64,000 nt of DNA from Acidithiobacillus ferrooxidans ATCC 23270. Lineage in GTDB: Bacteria; Pseudomonadota; Gammaproteobacteria; Acidithiobacillales; Acidithiobacillaceae. The position numbers were made by a program, and so were the translations under genes. The stretch spans positions 62,001-126,000 of the forward strand of contig NC_011761.1 of the NCBI RefSeq assembly GCF_000021485.1. The letters run 5' to 3'. A model generated the notes under the pieces. The model searched no databases. It was not told where the DNA came from and saw only the letters and a program-made list of their open reading frames with translations. Shown one piece after another: positions 34,317 through 44,156 of this stretch (positions are counted from its first letter, which is position 1; each line of letters begins with the position of its first letter).

Positions 34317-34553
34317 ATGAGCACAGAAAATGCGGATGGCAGAGAAATAAAGCGCTTCGTCCTGGCGATCACTACTGCGCGCACACGCAGAGGGCGGTAC
34401 ATGAAAACGGCAACGTTATTTGTCTCTCTTATTTCCAGCCTGCTGATTCCCATGGGGGTCCTCGTTATCTATTACCTGTGGAAGCATGGCAACCAGATTC
34501 TGGACGAACAGCGCGGGGCGATCCGTCAGGGTATGAACACCGGCGAGGCGTAG
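34317..34553 (+). CDS. Small single-helix membrane protein, hypothetical
   Basis: Up to 78 residues, with one hydrophobic helix (TLFVSLISSLLIPMGVLVIY) and a charged C-terminus. An internal ATG at 34401 with GAGGGCGG upstream would give a 50-residue form beginning MKTATLFV. Either start is plausible. No family recognised. Confidence 0.5.
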   Translation: MSTENADGREIKRFVLAITTARTRRGRYMKTATLFVSLISSLLIPMGVLVIYYLWKHGNQILDEQRGAIRQGMNTGEA

Positions 34554-34589
34554 GCGTAGCCCGGTGCCGGAGGTGGCGGCATGCTGCGT

Positions 34590-35855
34590 CTACCAACCCG
34601 GAATGCTGTTCAATCCTCCGTAAACTCCCAACCCCCCCGCCAGAATCACCACGAACAGCACCAGCCAGAGATAGGGGCCGCGCAAGCGGTGTTCGGCGGG
34701 CAGCGCCTTGATGGACAGGGCCACCAGAAAGCCCAGCACCAGGGGCAGGAGCAGCGCATTCATCACTTCGACCCCGATGTCGAGGCTGACGAGGTCGGGG
34801 ATGGTGATCACTGCCGCGGCGCCAGCCGCGATGATGGTGGTGTAGATCCCGTAAAACCAGGGCGCATCTTTGGGGTGATGCTCCAGGGAGTGGCGAAAGC
34901 CGGTGACTTCCCCCCAACCCCAGGCCCCGGCGAGGGAGGCGACGATGGCCGCCACCATACCTGCCCCAAGGATGCCCAGGGAAAACACAATCCGTCCCCA
35001 GGTGTTGCCGAGATAGGGAATGATGGCCTCCGAGAGCTGATGCACCGTATTGAGGGGTGCGTTGGGGTTGAGGCGGCCAATGGTGGCGGCTGTGGCGATC
35101 AGCACCGCCGCCATGATCGCCTGGGTAATGATCGCGCCGAACGCGGTATCCCAACGGGCATGGCGGTAATGTTCGGGGTGCAGACCCTTATCAGCCACTG
35201 CCGACTGCTGGTAGAACACCATCCACGGCATGATGACGGCACCGATATTGGCGGCGACCAGCATCATGTAGTGGTCGTTGGTGATGGGGGCGTGCAGCAG
35301 GCCATCCAGGATTTCATGGATGCTGGGATGACTGGCCCAGGCGATACCAAAAAAGACCAGCTCAAAGAGGCCCATGATCAAGGCGATGCGTTCGACGCGT
35401 CGATACGAACCGGTCCAGACGACGATCAGCAGGGTGGCTGCGGCCAGGGCAACCCCGACCCAGCGCGGCAAGCCATAGAGATGGCTGACGCCCGCGACTC
35501 CTGAAAATTCCGTCAGCAAGGCGCCGGTGGTGGCGATACTGAGACCGGCGACGGAGAGATAGGCCCAGCCTTTCCCGAAGGTTTCGCTAATCAGTTCACC
35601 GTGTCCTTTACCCGTAAAAATGCCGAGACGGACCGTCAGCTCCTGCACGATGTAGAGAATAGGCATGAGGACGAATTGCAGGAGCAGCAGCTTGAAGCCC
35701 CATTGTGCGCCACTCTGGGCGGCGGTGATGATGCTGCCGACGTCGGTATCGGCGAGCATGACCACCAGGCCGGGACCCAGTACCGCGAGGAAGATACCCC
35801 AGCGCGAGCGATGGGCCAGGGATTGGATATTGCGGGCAGCGGGCGCAGCAGACAT
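34590..35855 (-). CDS. Nramp-family divalent metal transporter homologue
   Basis: 421 residues with about 11 membrane helices. TM1 carries LADTDVGSIITA where canonical Mn/Fe transporters have DPGN, and TM6 carries AVIMPWMVFYQQ where the usual motif is MPH. The Asp and Met positions remain but the Asn and His differ, so metal preference may differ from MntH. FTGKGHGELI follows TM2. A Fur-like site lies upstream. Monocistronic. Confidence 0.87.
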   Translation of the reverse strand: MSAAPAARNIQSLAHRSRWGIFLAVLGPGLVVMLADTDVGSIITAAQSGAQWGFKLLLLQFVLMPILYIVQELTVRLGIFTGKGHGELISETFGKGWAYLSVAGLSIATTGALLTEFSGVAGVSHLYGLPRWVGVALAAATLLIVVWTGSYRRVERIALIMGLFELVFFGIAWASHPSIHEILDGLLHAPITNDHYMMLVAANIGAVIMPWMVFYQQSAVADKGLHPEHYRHARWDTAFGAIITQAIMAAVLIATAATIGRLNPNAPLNTVHQLSEAIIPYLGNTWGRIVFSLGILGAGMVAAIVASLAGAWGWGEVTGFRHSLEHHPKDAPWFYGIYTTIIAAGAAAVITIPDLVSLDIGVEVMNALLLPLVLGFLVALSIKALPAEHRLRGPYLWLVLFVVILAGGLGVYGGLNSIPGW

Positions 35856-35883
35856 GGAATGATCCGTATTTACATTGGTAGAC

Positions 35884-35902
35884 GAGAATGATTCCCGTTT
35901 AT
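35884..35902 (-). promoter_or_regulatory. Fur-like box upstream of the Nramp gene
   Basis: GAGAAT-G-ATTCCC (35884-35896) is an imperfect 6-1-6 palindrome (one mismatch between arms) close to the Fur core GATAAT-N-ATTATC. It is about 30-45 bases upstream of the Nramp ATG. Iron-dependent repression is inferred. Confidence 0.45.
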
Positions 35903-35941
35903 TGATGCCTTGTCAAGCATCAGGCCGTCCGAAAAATACCC

Positions 35942-37243
35942 CTAAAAGGAGCTTGTGGCCAGCCCCGGCGCGACCGTTCCATGGTCGGGAAATGCAAGCT
36001 TCGCGATGAGCCCGCCGGTTCGGGCGTTGGCGAAACGCAGCGTACCGCCGTGCAAAGCCATGATGCGCCGGCAGATGCGCAGGCCGATGCCGGAACCGTG
36101 CCCGGACTGACGGGGCAGCGTGCCGCTGTTCATCGCTTCTATATCCCGTTCAGGTACGCCGGGGCCGTGGTCGCGTAGACGGATTTCGGTGCTGTCCGGA
36201 TGGCGGATGATCTGGACGTCCAGACGCCCGCCACCATACCGTCTGGCGTTGTCGAACAGGTTGCGGAACACTCTTTCCAGCGCCAAAGGGCGGCAGCGCA
36301 GGGGCGGCAAGGCGGTCGCCTCGGCAGCATGTTCTACCTGTACCTCCAGACCGTAGCGTTCGCGACCCGTTTCGGCCATTTCCATTACCCAGTCGGTCAC
36401 CTCTACCCGGATGACTTTTTCCTCGTCTCCGCTGCGTACCAGGGTCAGAAACTTGTCGATGGTCTCGTCCATTTCACTGACGTCCACCAGCATGGCCGCT
36501 TTCCCGGCCAGCAGATCGGGGTCCTGAAGATGCAGGGTCAGCAGCAGACGCGACAGGGGCGTCCGCAGTTCGTGGGAAATGCCGGTGAGCAGCAGAGTGC
36601 GTTCTTCGTGCAGGCGGTGCAAATCCTTGGCCATGCTGGTGATGGCCTGTTCCAGGTGGCGTACCTCCAGGGGGCCGCCAATGGGTGCGAGGGACTCCGG
36701 CATGTCGCCTCGGCCGATGCGCGGCGCTTCCGCCGCCAGGCGGGCCAAGGGGCGATTGATCTGGCGAACGATGATCCAGGCGCCGAGCAGGGTGCAAAGG
36801 GCGATGATCCCTAGGCGTATGAACATGAAGCCCCGGCCGCCGAACTCCATGGGGGAAACGCGCAGACCCAGCCAGGGCTGGTGGTAGTCCCCGCGAATCC
36901 ACATCCAGGTGGTATGGGCATCGGCGGGGCCGACCCGGAGTGCTGCGCCGGGGGCAATCCGAGCCAGATAACGGGCGCTTTGGCGCAAAAAATAGTTGTT
37001 GGCGGGGGTGCCGGGCATAACCTGGGGTGATCGCCACTGCAGGGTGCCGATGGCGCTGTGATCGGCGCCGGCCGCAATCAGGGCGTGGTCAGTCTGCCAG
37101 AGAAATTCCGCGAAGCGTTCGGCTGCGGGATTCAGCACGTACTGATGAAACAGGACATAGACGGCGCCCTGGGTCCCCAGCAGTAAAACCGCGAGCAGGA
37201 GCAGTGTCCGACCCAGAGTGCTGCGCGGCCAGAAACTCCGCAT
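35942..37243 (-). CDS. Sensor histidine kinase, EnvZ-like
   Basis: 433 residues: N-terminal helix (about 12-32), periplasmic loop (about 33-150), second helix (GFMFIRLGIIALCTLLGAWII), HAMP linker, H-box GISHELRTPLSRLLL, N-box NLFDNARRYGG, G1 DHGPGVPE and G2 GSGIGLRICRR. ATG at 37243 lies 2 bases after the response regulator stop. Signal unknown; divergent efflux genes suggest envelope or toxic compound sensing. Confidence 0.92.
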   Translation of the reverse strand: MRSFWPRSTLGRTLLLLAVLLLGTQGAVYVLFHQYVLNPAAERFAEFLWQTDHALIAAGADHSAIGTLQWRSPQVMPGTPANNYFLRQSARYLARIAPGAALRVGPADAHTTWMWIRGDYHQPWLGLRVSPMEFGGRGFMFIRLGIIALCTLLGAWIIVRQINRPLARLAAEAPRIGRGDMPESLAPIGGPLEVRHLEQAITSMAKDLHRLHEERTLLLTGISHELRTPLSRLLLTLHLQDPDLLAGKAAMLVDVSEMDETIDKFLTLVRSGDEEKVIRVEVTDWVMEMAETGRERYGLEVQVEHAAEATALPPLRCRPLALERVFRNLFDNARRYGGGRLDVQIIRHPDSTEIRLRDHGPGVPERDIEAMNSGTLPRQSGHGSGIGLRICRRIMALHGGTLRFANARTGGLIAKLAFPDHGTVAPGLATSSF

Positions 37244-37245
37244 GC

Positions 37246-37950
37246 TCAGGGTTCCGCGACGAACAGGTAACCATGACCCCAAACCGTGCGGATGTGCCGG
37301 GGTTGGCCGGGGCTGCCGTCGAGCAGGCGGCGCAGGCGGGAGATCTGCATGTCGATGCTGCGGTCATCGTTTTCGAGTTGACGGCCACGGGTCAGCCACA
37401 TGAGTTTTTCGCGGGTCAGGGGCTGGCCTTCATGCTGAATGAGGGTTGCGAGGGTCTGGAACTCGGCACTGGTGAGGGACAGGGCTTTCCCGTCACGCAG
37501 GATCTCCTGCCGGCTCATATCCACGCTAAAAGGGCCACACTGAAAGGGGGCGGTCGCCATGCCGGGTGGTCGGTCGGCCCCGCGGACCCGGCGCAGAATC
37601 GCCTGGATGCGGGCCACCAGTTCGCGGGGATGAAAGGGCTTGGCGAGGTAGTCGTCGGCGCCCATCTCCAGTCCCAGAATACGGTCTACTTCATCACCCC
37701 GCGCGGTGAGCATGAGGATGGGGACATCATGATGCTGGCGCAGGCGCCGGCAGATTTGCAGGCCGTCTTCGTGGGGCAGGCCCAGATCGAGGACGATCAG
37801 ATCCACGGGCGCTTCGGCAAGCAGGCTTTCGATCTGCCGACCATCGCTCATGCCTCGCACCCCAAAGCCAAAGCCCTGCAGATGCGACTCCACCAGACCG
37901 CGCAGGCGCAGATCGTCGTCCACCACCAGAATCTGTTTCCGTGTATCCAT
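37246..37950 (-). CDS. OmpR-family response regulator
   Basis: 234 residues: receiver domain with ILVVDDDLRLR, phospho-acceptor Asp in LIVLDLGLPHEDG, switch residues MLTARGDEVD, and Lys in YLAKPFHP. A C-terminal winged helix ends IDMQISRLRRLLDGSPGQPRHIRTVWGHGYLF. It is co-transcribed with the kinase and likely binds the repeated TGTTAC motifs in the divergent promoter region. Start at ATG 37950; GTG 37956 is an alternative. Confidence 0.94.
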   Translation of the reverse strand: MDTRKQILVVDDDLRLRGLVESHLQGFGFGVRGMSDGRQIESLLAEAPVDLIVLDLGLPHEDGLQICRRLRQHHDVPILMLTARGDEVDRILGLEMGADDYLAKPFHPRELVARIQAILRRVRGADRPPGMATAPFQCGPFSVDMSRQEILRDGKALSLTSAEFQTLATLIQHEGQPLTREKLMWLTRGRQLENDDRSIDMQISRLRRLLDGSPGQPRHIRTVWGHGYLFVAEP

Positions 37951-37993
37951 GAGCACACTCTAACCTGTTGTTCCCGGACGGACCAACATGAAT

Positions 37994-38084
37994 TGTAACA
38001 AGACCTTTCGGTGCGCCACAAAGTGACACTCTGTTACGTTTCAGTCCCTCTACGGCAGAGATTGTTACAGGCATCCCCGTTACC
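37994..38084. promoter_or_regulatory. Repeated TGTTAC motifs in the divergent promoter region
   Basis: TGTAACA (37994-38000, the reverse complement of TGTTACA), TGTTACG (38032-38038), TGTTACA (38063-38069) and GTTACC (38079-38084) lie between the response regulator gene and the efflux operon. The second and third start 31 bases apart, three helical turns. Likely binding sites of the adjacent OmpR-type regulator. Confidence 0.5.
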
Positions 38085-38176
38085 ATTTGATCGGTTGCGA
38101 TGACGGTATTGCAGTCTCTGTTTGCGCTTCTGGAGCGCATCCATCTTCCCGGTTGATCGAGTGAATGAGGGTTTGC

Positions 38177-39736
38177 ATGAAAAACGCCAGGTATCCGCAT
38201 GGCCACAGGCGGCAGAAGGCGGGGCGATCCGCCCCGGGCATGGCCCGGCTGGGCGTCTTGCTCGGGATTGTCGCTGCGGCCGGCTGCGCGGTGGGGCCGC
38301 AGCCTGGTGCGCCCAATGTGCGGGCGCCTGCGGCCTATAACGCCCATCCCCTGGACTTGCATGGCGGGCCGCAGCGGATTCGGTGGACGCAGCAGGAATC
38401 TCAGGCCTGGTGGTCGCTCTTTCATTCGTCCGCCCTGAACGGCTACATCCGGCAGGCCATGGAGGCCAACCCGGATATACAGGCGGCGCGGGCAGCCCTG
38501 GCGCGTGAGCAGTCCTTGATCGCGGTGGCCCAGGGCGGACTGCTGCCCAGTGTCGGTGCCGGTGCCGGAATCAGTCGTGGACGGGCACAACGCACCGGCG
38601 CGAATGGCGGGGCAAGCTACCGCATTCCCGGCAACCTCTATAGCCTGCTGCTGGGCACCATAAACGTCAGCTACAACCCCGACGTGTTTGGTCGCCAGAA
38701 GGATCTGGTACATGCGGCCAGGGCCCGGGCTGCGATCAGTCGTGCCAGTCTGCATCAAAGTGAAGTCTTTCTGGCGGCGGCCGTGAGCCGGGCGGTAATC
38801 AACGGTGCTGCGGCGCGGGCTCAGCTCGACGCCGCCCGGCAGATCGCCACTGCCGATGCCCGTCTGTTGCGCCTGCTGCAGCAGGAATATCAGTTGGGTT
38901 ATCAGAATCTGCAAAGTGTGGATCAACAGGAGGCCATCACCGCAGCCGCGCAGGCGCGCATTGCCCCCTTGCAGGCCGATGTGGCGGTGGCCCGCCACGG
39001 GCTGGCGGCTTTGCTGGGCCAGTCCCCCGATACGGATCTGCCCATGCCGACACTCGCCAGTCTGCAATTGCCGTCCAGCCTGCCCACCACCCTGCCTTCG
39101 GCTCTGGCCGCGCAGCGCCCGGATATCCAGGCCGCAGCGGCGGAGCTGAAGGTGGCTGCGGCGCAGGCCGATGTGGCCACCGCCGATCTGTATCCCCAGT
39201 TCAATATCACCGCCGACATCGGTAAGGCGGCCATGACCGGGGGGATGTTCTTCAACCCGATTTCGACCCTCTGGTCCCTGGGGGCGGGGATCGCGGCGCC
39301 GATTTATAACGGTGGCGCCCTCCATGCCCAACGTCGTGCGGCGCTTGACCAGTACAAAGCGGTCAGCGACCAGTATCGCGGCACCGTACTCGACGCCTTT
39401 CGTGAAGTGGCCGATGCCCTGCGTGCTTTGCAGGGCGCCGACACGTCCTATCAACATCGTCTGGCCGCACAGACTGCCGCCGGGGCCGCCCTGCGTCTGG
39501 CGGAAGCCCGCTACCGTGACGGCGCCACCGACTATGCCACGGTGCTCGATGCCGAAATCGCATATCAACAGGACACGGTCGCTGCCATCAGCGCACGTGG
39601 TCAGCGTTATCTGGACAGCGTGGCGCTCTTTGTGGCGCTGGGCGACGGCTGGCAGCCCGAAGCCGGTGATGCCCGCACGGCCAGCGACGCGCAACCCCAT
39701 TCCGCCATTCACCAATCTCCGGGAGCCCCTGCATGA
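38177..39736 (+). CDS. RND efflux outer membrane factor, NodT family
   Basis: 519 residues. The N-terminus ends in a lipobox-like AAAGC (residues about 36-40), after which two OEP repeats follow (WWSLFHSSALNGYIRQAMEANPDIQAARAAL; RPDIQAAAAELKVAAAQADVATADLYP), the TolC fold. ATG 38177 is preferred because GAGGG lies six bases upstream. It forms the outer-membrane channel for the pump encoded downstream; the stop overlaps the adaptor gene (ATGA). Confidence 0.9.
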   Translation: MKNARYPHGHRRQKAGRSAPGMARLGVLLGIVAAAGCAVGPQPGAPNVRAPAAYNAHPLDLHGGPQRIRWTQQESQAWWSLFHSSALNGYIRQAMEANPDIQAARAALAREQSLIAVAQGGLLPSVGAGAGISRGRAQRTGANGGASYRIPGNLYSLLLGTINVSYNPDVFGRQKDLVHAARARAAISRASLHQSEVFLAAAVSRAVINGAAARAQLDAARQIATADARLLRLLQQEYQLGYQNLQSVDQQEAITAAAQARIAPLQADVAVARHGLAALLGQSPDTDLPMPTLASLQLPSSLPTTLPSALAAQRPDIQAAAAELKVAAAQADVATADLYPQFNITADIGKAAMTGGMFFNPISTLWSLGAGIAAPIYNGGALHAQRRAALDQYKAVSDQYRGTVLDAFREVADALRALQGADTSYQHRLAAQTAAGAALRLAEARYRDGATDYATVLDAEIAYQQDTVAAISARGQRYLDSVALFVALGDGWQPEAGDARTASDAQPHSAIHQSPGAPA

Positions 39737-40815
39737 AGAAGGCCTTTTTCTTACTGGGTATCGTTGTCGTGCTGCTTTTTGGCGGTGTTTATGGCTGGTA
39801 TCAATGGCGTCAGGGTCGGTTGCACACACGCCTGGCGGCGGCGGCCAACCCGGTGGTCACCGTTTCTGCCACGCGCGCGCAAAACGAGTCGATGGCGGGT
39901 GAGTTGACCGCCGTGGGCGAGATCGTGCCGCAACAGGGAGCGGTGCTCAGTCCTCAGACCGGGGGGGTGGTGCAGCATATCGGCTTTCACTCCGGTGCCA
40001 CAGTGCAAAAGGGACAACTGCTCCTGTCTCTCGACCCCGGCGCTTTGCCTGGCCAGTTGCAGGCCGCCAAGGCCGAGGCCGACCTCGCGCAGGTGGATTA
40101 TCAGCGCGCCGAGAAGGTCTTTGCCATCCACGGCATCTCTACCGCTGCACTGGATAAGGCTCGCTATGGTGCCAGCGTGGCCCAGGCCCGGGTGACGGCC
40201 TTGCAGGAGTCTCTGGCGGATACGCAGATCCGTGCCCCTTTCAGCGGAGTATTGGGGTTGCGTACCGTGAACCTGGGGGAATATGTCCATGCGGGTATGC
40301 CGGTGGTGCATATCGAAAACCTGCAGACGCTCTACGCCGATTTCACGGTACCTCAGCGTGATGTGCAGGCGGTGCGGGCGGGCGGGCCGATACAACTTGA
40401 CGTGCATGACGGGATTATCCTGCGCCATTACAGTGCCAAAGTGCAGGCAGTTTCCAGTCATGTGGATGCGCAAAACCGGGCAGTCAGCGTTCGCGCCCTC
40501 GTCGATGCGCCACTGGGCTTGAAACCGGGCATGTTCGTCCGCGTCGTCCTGCAAAAGGAGGCACCCACGGCACGCCTGATGATTCCTACGGTGGCAGTAA
40601 GCTTCAATACCTATGGGGACTTTGTCTATGTGCTGACCCCGGGACCGGACCGTACCCTGATCGCCAAAGAGCAGCCGGTGACCACGGGCCTGCAGCGCGG
40701 TAACCAGGTGGTGGTCCGTTCCGGCCTCAAGGCGGGCGACCTGGTAGTCACCGCGGGGCAGGTCAAACTGCACAGTGGTGACCATGTGCGCATCAATAAC
40801 GCTGTGCATCTCTGA
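39733..40815 (+). CDS. RND efflux periplasmic adaptor (MFP)
   Basis: 360 residues with an N-terminal membrane anchor (AFFLLGIVVVLLFGGVYGWY) and lipoyl-like GAVLSPQTGGVVQHIGFHSGATVQKGQLLLSLD. A short coiled-coil hairpin (about 105-150), IRAPFSGVLGLRTVNLGEYV and a beta-barrel region follow. It bridges pump and channel. The NodT gene overlaps its start; the pump follows after 17 bases. Confidence 0.92.
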   Translation: MKKAFFLLGIVVVLLFGGVYGWYQWRQGRLHTRLAAAANPVVTVSATRAQNESMAGELTAVGEIVPQQGAVLSPQTGGVVQHIGFHSGATVQKGQLLLSLDPGALPGQLQAAKAEADLAQVDYQRAEKVFAIHGISTAALDKARYGASVAQARVTALQESLADTQIRAPFSGVLGLRTVNLGEYVHAGMPVVHIENLQTLYADFTVPQRDVQAVRAGGPIQLDVHDGIILRHYSAKVQAVSSHVDAQNRAVSVRALVDAPLGLKPGMFVRVVLQKEAPTARLMIPTVAVSFNTYGDFVYVLTPGPDRTLIAKEQPVTTGLQRGNQVVVRSGLKAGDLVVTAGQVKLHSGDHVRINNAVHL

Positions 40816-40832
40816 GTCTTCCAAGGATTTCC

Positions 40833-43800
40833 ATGCACTTCACCGAACCCTTTATCCGCCGCCCCATCCTTGCCATCTCCCTGAGTCTGGTGCTGTTTTT
40901 CTTCGGATTGCGTTCCCTCGGCCTGATGCCCATCACCGAATATCCGCCGACCAACAGCTCCATGATCACGGTGACCACCCATTACTTCGGTGCCACCCCG
41001 AAAACCGTCAATGCCTTTATTACGGCGCCACTGGAAAAAGCCGTCGGGCAAGCCCCCGGCATCAACTATATGACGGCGGTGAGTGAGGACGGCATCTCCA
41101 TTCTCACCCTCTATATGCGCATGGGCGAAGATCCCAACGCGGCCTTGTCACAGGTGCAGAGCAAGGTCAATACGGTCCTCAATCAGCTCCCCAAGGGGGT
41201 GATGCAGCCGGTGGTGCAGGAAATGTCCGGCTCCGGCGCCTACCTGATGTTGTTGAGCTACCATGGTAAAGGTTTCAATCAGCAGCAGATCACCGACTAT
41301 CTGACCCGGGTGGTGCAACCCGCCATCCAGTCCGTGCCGGGGGTGGGCCTGACTTCCATCTTGCCGCCGGGCACCGGACCCAACGGCAACACCTATGCCA
41401 TGCGCATCTGGCTCGACCCGCAGGAGATGTCCGTGCTCGGCATTACCCCGGAACAGATCAGTACCGCCCTGAAGCAGAACGACTTTGTGGCTGCGGTGGG
41501 GCGCCTGCGCGGTCAGTACACGGCAGTCTCCCTGAGTGCCAATACCGCCTGCACAGCGCCGCGGAATTCCGCAATCTGGTGGTGGCGACGGTGCATGGGG
41601 TGCCGATTCGACTGGGACAGGTGGCCAAAGTCTCCCTGGGCGCTCAGACATATGACTCATCCGTCATGGTGGACGGCCAGCCGGCGGTCAATATCGGCAT
41701 CCAGCAGGCTCCCGGCAGTAATGCCCTGAACGTGTCCCAGGGGATTCAAAAGGTGATGGCCCAGTTGGACTCGACCATGCCGCCGGGCATGAAGGGCTAC
41801 ACCATCTACAATGGCGCGCAGTTCGTCAAAAGCTCTTTGCAGGAAGTGGAAGTCAATATCGCCCTCGCGCTGCTGGTGGTCATCCTGGTGATCTATTTCT
41901 TCATGGGCTCGTGGCGGGCGCTGATCGTGCCGGTGCTCGCCATCCCGGTGGCGATGGTGGGGGCGGTCACCATCCTCCATGCCCTCGGTTACACGCTGAA
42001 TTTGCTTACCTTGCTGGCCATGGTGCTGGCCATCGGGCTGGTGGTGGATGACGCCATCATCGTCGTCGAAAACGTCCACCGGCATATCGAAAACGGTGCC
42101 ACGCCCCTGCACGCGGCGCTGCTCAGCGCCCGTGAACTGGCCAGCCCCATCCTGGTCATGGCGACGACGCTGGTGGCGGTTTTCGCCCCTATGGCCTTCA
42201 TCGGCGGGTTGGTGGGGCATTTGTTCAGCGAATTCGCCTTTACCATTGTCGCCACGGTGCTGCTGTCCATGGTGGCCGCCCTGACCCTCGCCCCCATGCT
42301 CGCCTCGCGGGTCTTGAAGGCCGGGCACGAAGGGCGGATGGCGCATCTGGTGGATCAGCTTTTCGGCCGGCTCAAGGCTTTCTATGGGCGTGTCCTTTTT
42401 GCCAGTCTGCGGGTCTGGCCGGCGACGGTGACGCTGGCGCTGATCCTCACCGTCGGCATTTATTTCCTCTTTTCCATCAGCCAGAGCGAGCTGGCACCTC
42501 CCGCCAACCAGGGCATCGTCTATGTCAACGGCGTCGCCCAGCCGACGGCGACCCTGGAGTACATGAACGCCTATGACCGTTATCTGACCAAGACGGTTTT
42601 CAATAAAATCGACAGTCGCAGCCACAGCTTCGCGGTCAATGGGGTGGGTATCGGCGGCATGTTGTTGAACAACGAGGTGATGGCAGGTGTGGTGCTCAAA
42701 CCCGAGCGCGGCAGTGTCACCACCCAGCAGGTCAAAGAAAAAGTGCAGAAACTGGCCGAGCAGGTGCCGGGCATGAAGCTCTCCGCCTTCGGCCTGCCGC
42801 CCTTGCCGGGAGCGGCGGTGGGGCTGCCGGTGCAGTTCGTGCTCACCAGTACCGGCGGCGGTTACCATCAACTGGACGCCGTCTCCGGCAAGCTGGTGCG
42901 GGAGGCCAGAGCCAGCGGCCTGTTCTCCTTCGTCTGTAAAAATCTTAAGTATAACAACCAGATCCAGGAGCTTCATATCAATCGCCAGATGGCTGCCTCC
43001 TTCGGTCTGAGCATGGCGGATATCGGGCAGAATCTGGAAACCCTGCTGGGCGGCAACTATGTCAATTATTTCGACATGGACGGCCTCAGCTACCGCGTCG
43101 TGCCCCAGGTGCCGCCCGCGTTGCGCGCCAATCCGGATTTCCTGAAGGCCTACACCATCAAGACCCCATCCGGCGCGCAGGTGCCACTGTCCACCTTTGT
43201 CTCCCTGAAGTCGCGACCGGCACCCACTTTCCTGCCGCAGTTCCAGCAGTTGCCCGCGGTCTTCATTCAGGCCAATCCGGCACCAGGGGTGTCATTGGGC
43301 CAAGCCCTGCAATTCCTGCGGAACCATGCCCAGAAAATCCTGCCCGCCGGGGACCAGATCCACTATGCCGGCGTGTCCCGTCAGTACATGCATCAGGGCA
43401 GTGCCCTGGTGGTCACCTTTGGTTTTGCGCTGTTGATGGTCCTGCTGCTGCTGGCGGCGCAGTTCAATAGCTTTCGCGACGCCCTGGTGGTGCTCACCGC
43501 GGTGCCCGTCGCCCTTTTCGGGGCCTTGCTGCCCATTGCGCTGGGCGCCTCCAGCGTCAATATTTATTCCGAAGTGGGTATGGTCATGCTCATCGGGTTG
43601 ATCGCCAAACAGGGCATTCTCATCGTGCAATTTGCCCGTGTCATGCAGGAGGAAAAGCATTTCGACCGGCGCCATGCGGTGGCGGAAGCGGCAATCCTGC
43701 GCCTACGCCCTATCCTCATGACGGTGGCGGCGATGATTGCCGGCGCCATACCCCTGCTCTTCGCCAGTGGCGGGAATGCCGATGCGCGGTTCTCCATGGG

Positions 43801-43918
43801 ACTGGTCATTGTCAGCGGTCTGGGCTTCGGGTCGCTGGTTTCGCTCTTTGTGATCCCGGCGTTTTATGTGTGGTTCGGGCAGGTGGTACGGCAGCCGGAG
43901 AGCGATTTGGTGGGGTAG
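40833..43918 (+). pseudogene. RND inner-membrane efflux pump gene with frameshift
   Basis: AcrB/MexB-type proton antiporter, about 1028 residues if repaired. Codons from 40833 (FTEPFIRRPILAISLSLVLF) read through LRGQYTAVSLSANTA to about 41548. The continuation LHSAAEFRNLVVATVHGVPI lies in another frame and runs to 43918, with TM4 motif VLAIGLVVDDAIIVVENVHR and the usual C-terminal helices. One C appears to be missing in GCCTGCAC (41546-41553). Real mutation, polymorphism or sequencing error cannot be told apart. Confidence 0.88.
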
Positions 43919-44156
43919 TAAGGAGTACCGGTTTCCCGCGAAATCCTATGGCTGGGGCTGGGGCATCCCCACCGCGTGGCAAGGATGGGCGGTCTTGGTG
44001 GCCTATGGCGTGGGGATGGCGGCGATCATCTTGCTGGTGTCGCCTGAGGAACGGCCGGTAGAGTTCTTCTCTTATATCGGTATACTCACGGCGGCACTCC
44101 TGGTGGTCTGCTGGTTCAAGGGTGAACCGCCGAAGTGGCGGTGGGGCCGCAGATGA
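43866..44156 (+). CDS. Small two-helix membrane protein after the efflux operon
   Basis: The conserved-looking part is PAKSYGWGWGIPTAWQGWAVLVAYG with a second helix FFSYIGILTAALLVVCW and a basic end KGEPPKWRWGRR, similar to a common small membrane protein family of about 80-90 residues with no known function. No good start lies between the pump stop and this motif, so ATG 43866 inside the pump gene is used (96 residues); the true start may be non-canonical. Confidence 0.6.
   Translation: MCGSGRWYGSRRAIWWGSKEYRFPAKSYGWGWGIPTAWQGWAVLVAYGVGMAAIILLVSPEERPVEFFSYIGILTAALLVVCWFKGEPPKWRWGRR

Noticed and set aside
37727-39829. 700-codon minus-strand open frame across the NodT gene
   Set aside because: Its codons mirror the GC-rich coding frame of the opposite strand; no domains are recognisable, while the plus strand gives a clear NodT protein.
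41657-42976. 439-codon minus-strand open frame over the RND pump
   Set aside because: His/Gln/Arg-rich shadow of the strongly conserved pump coding frame.
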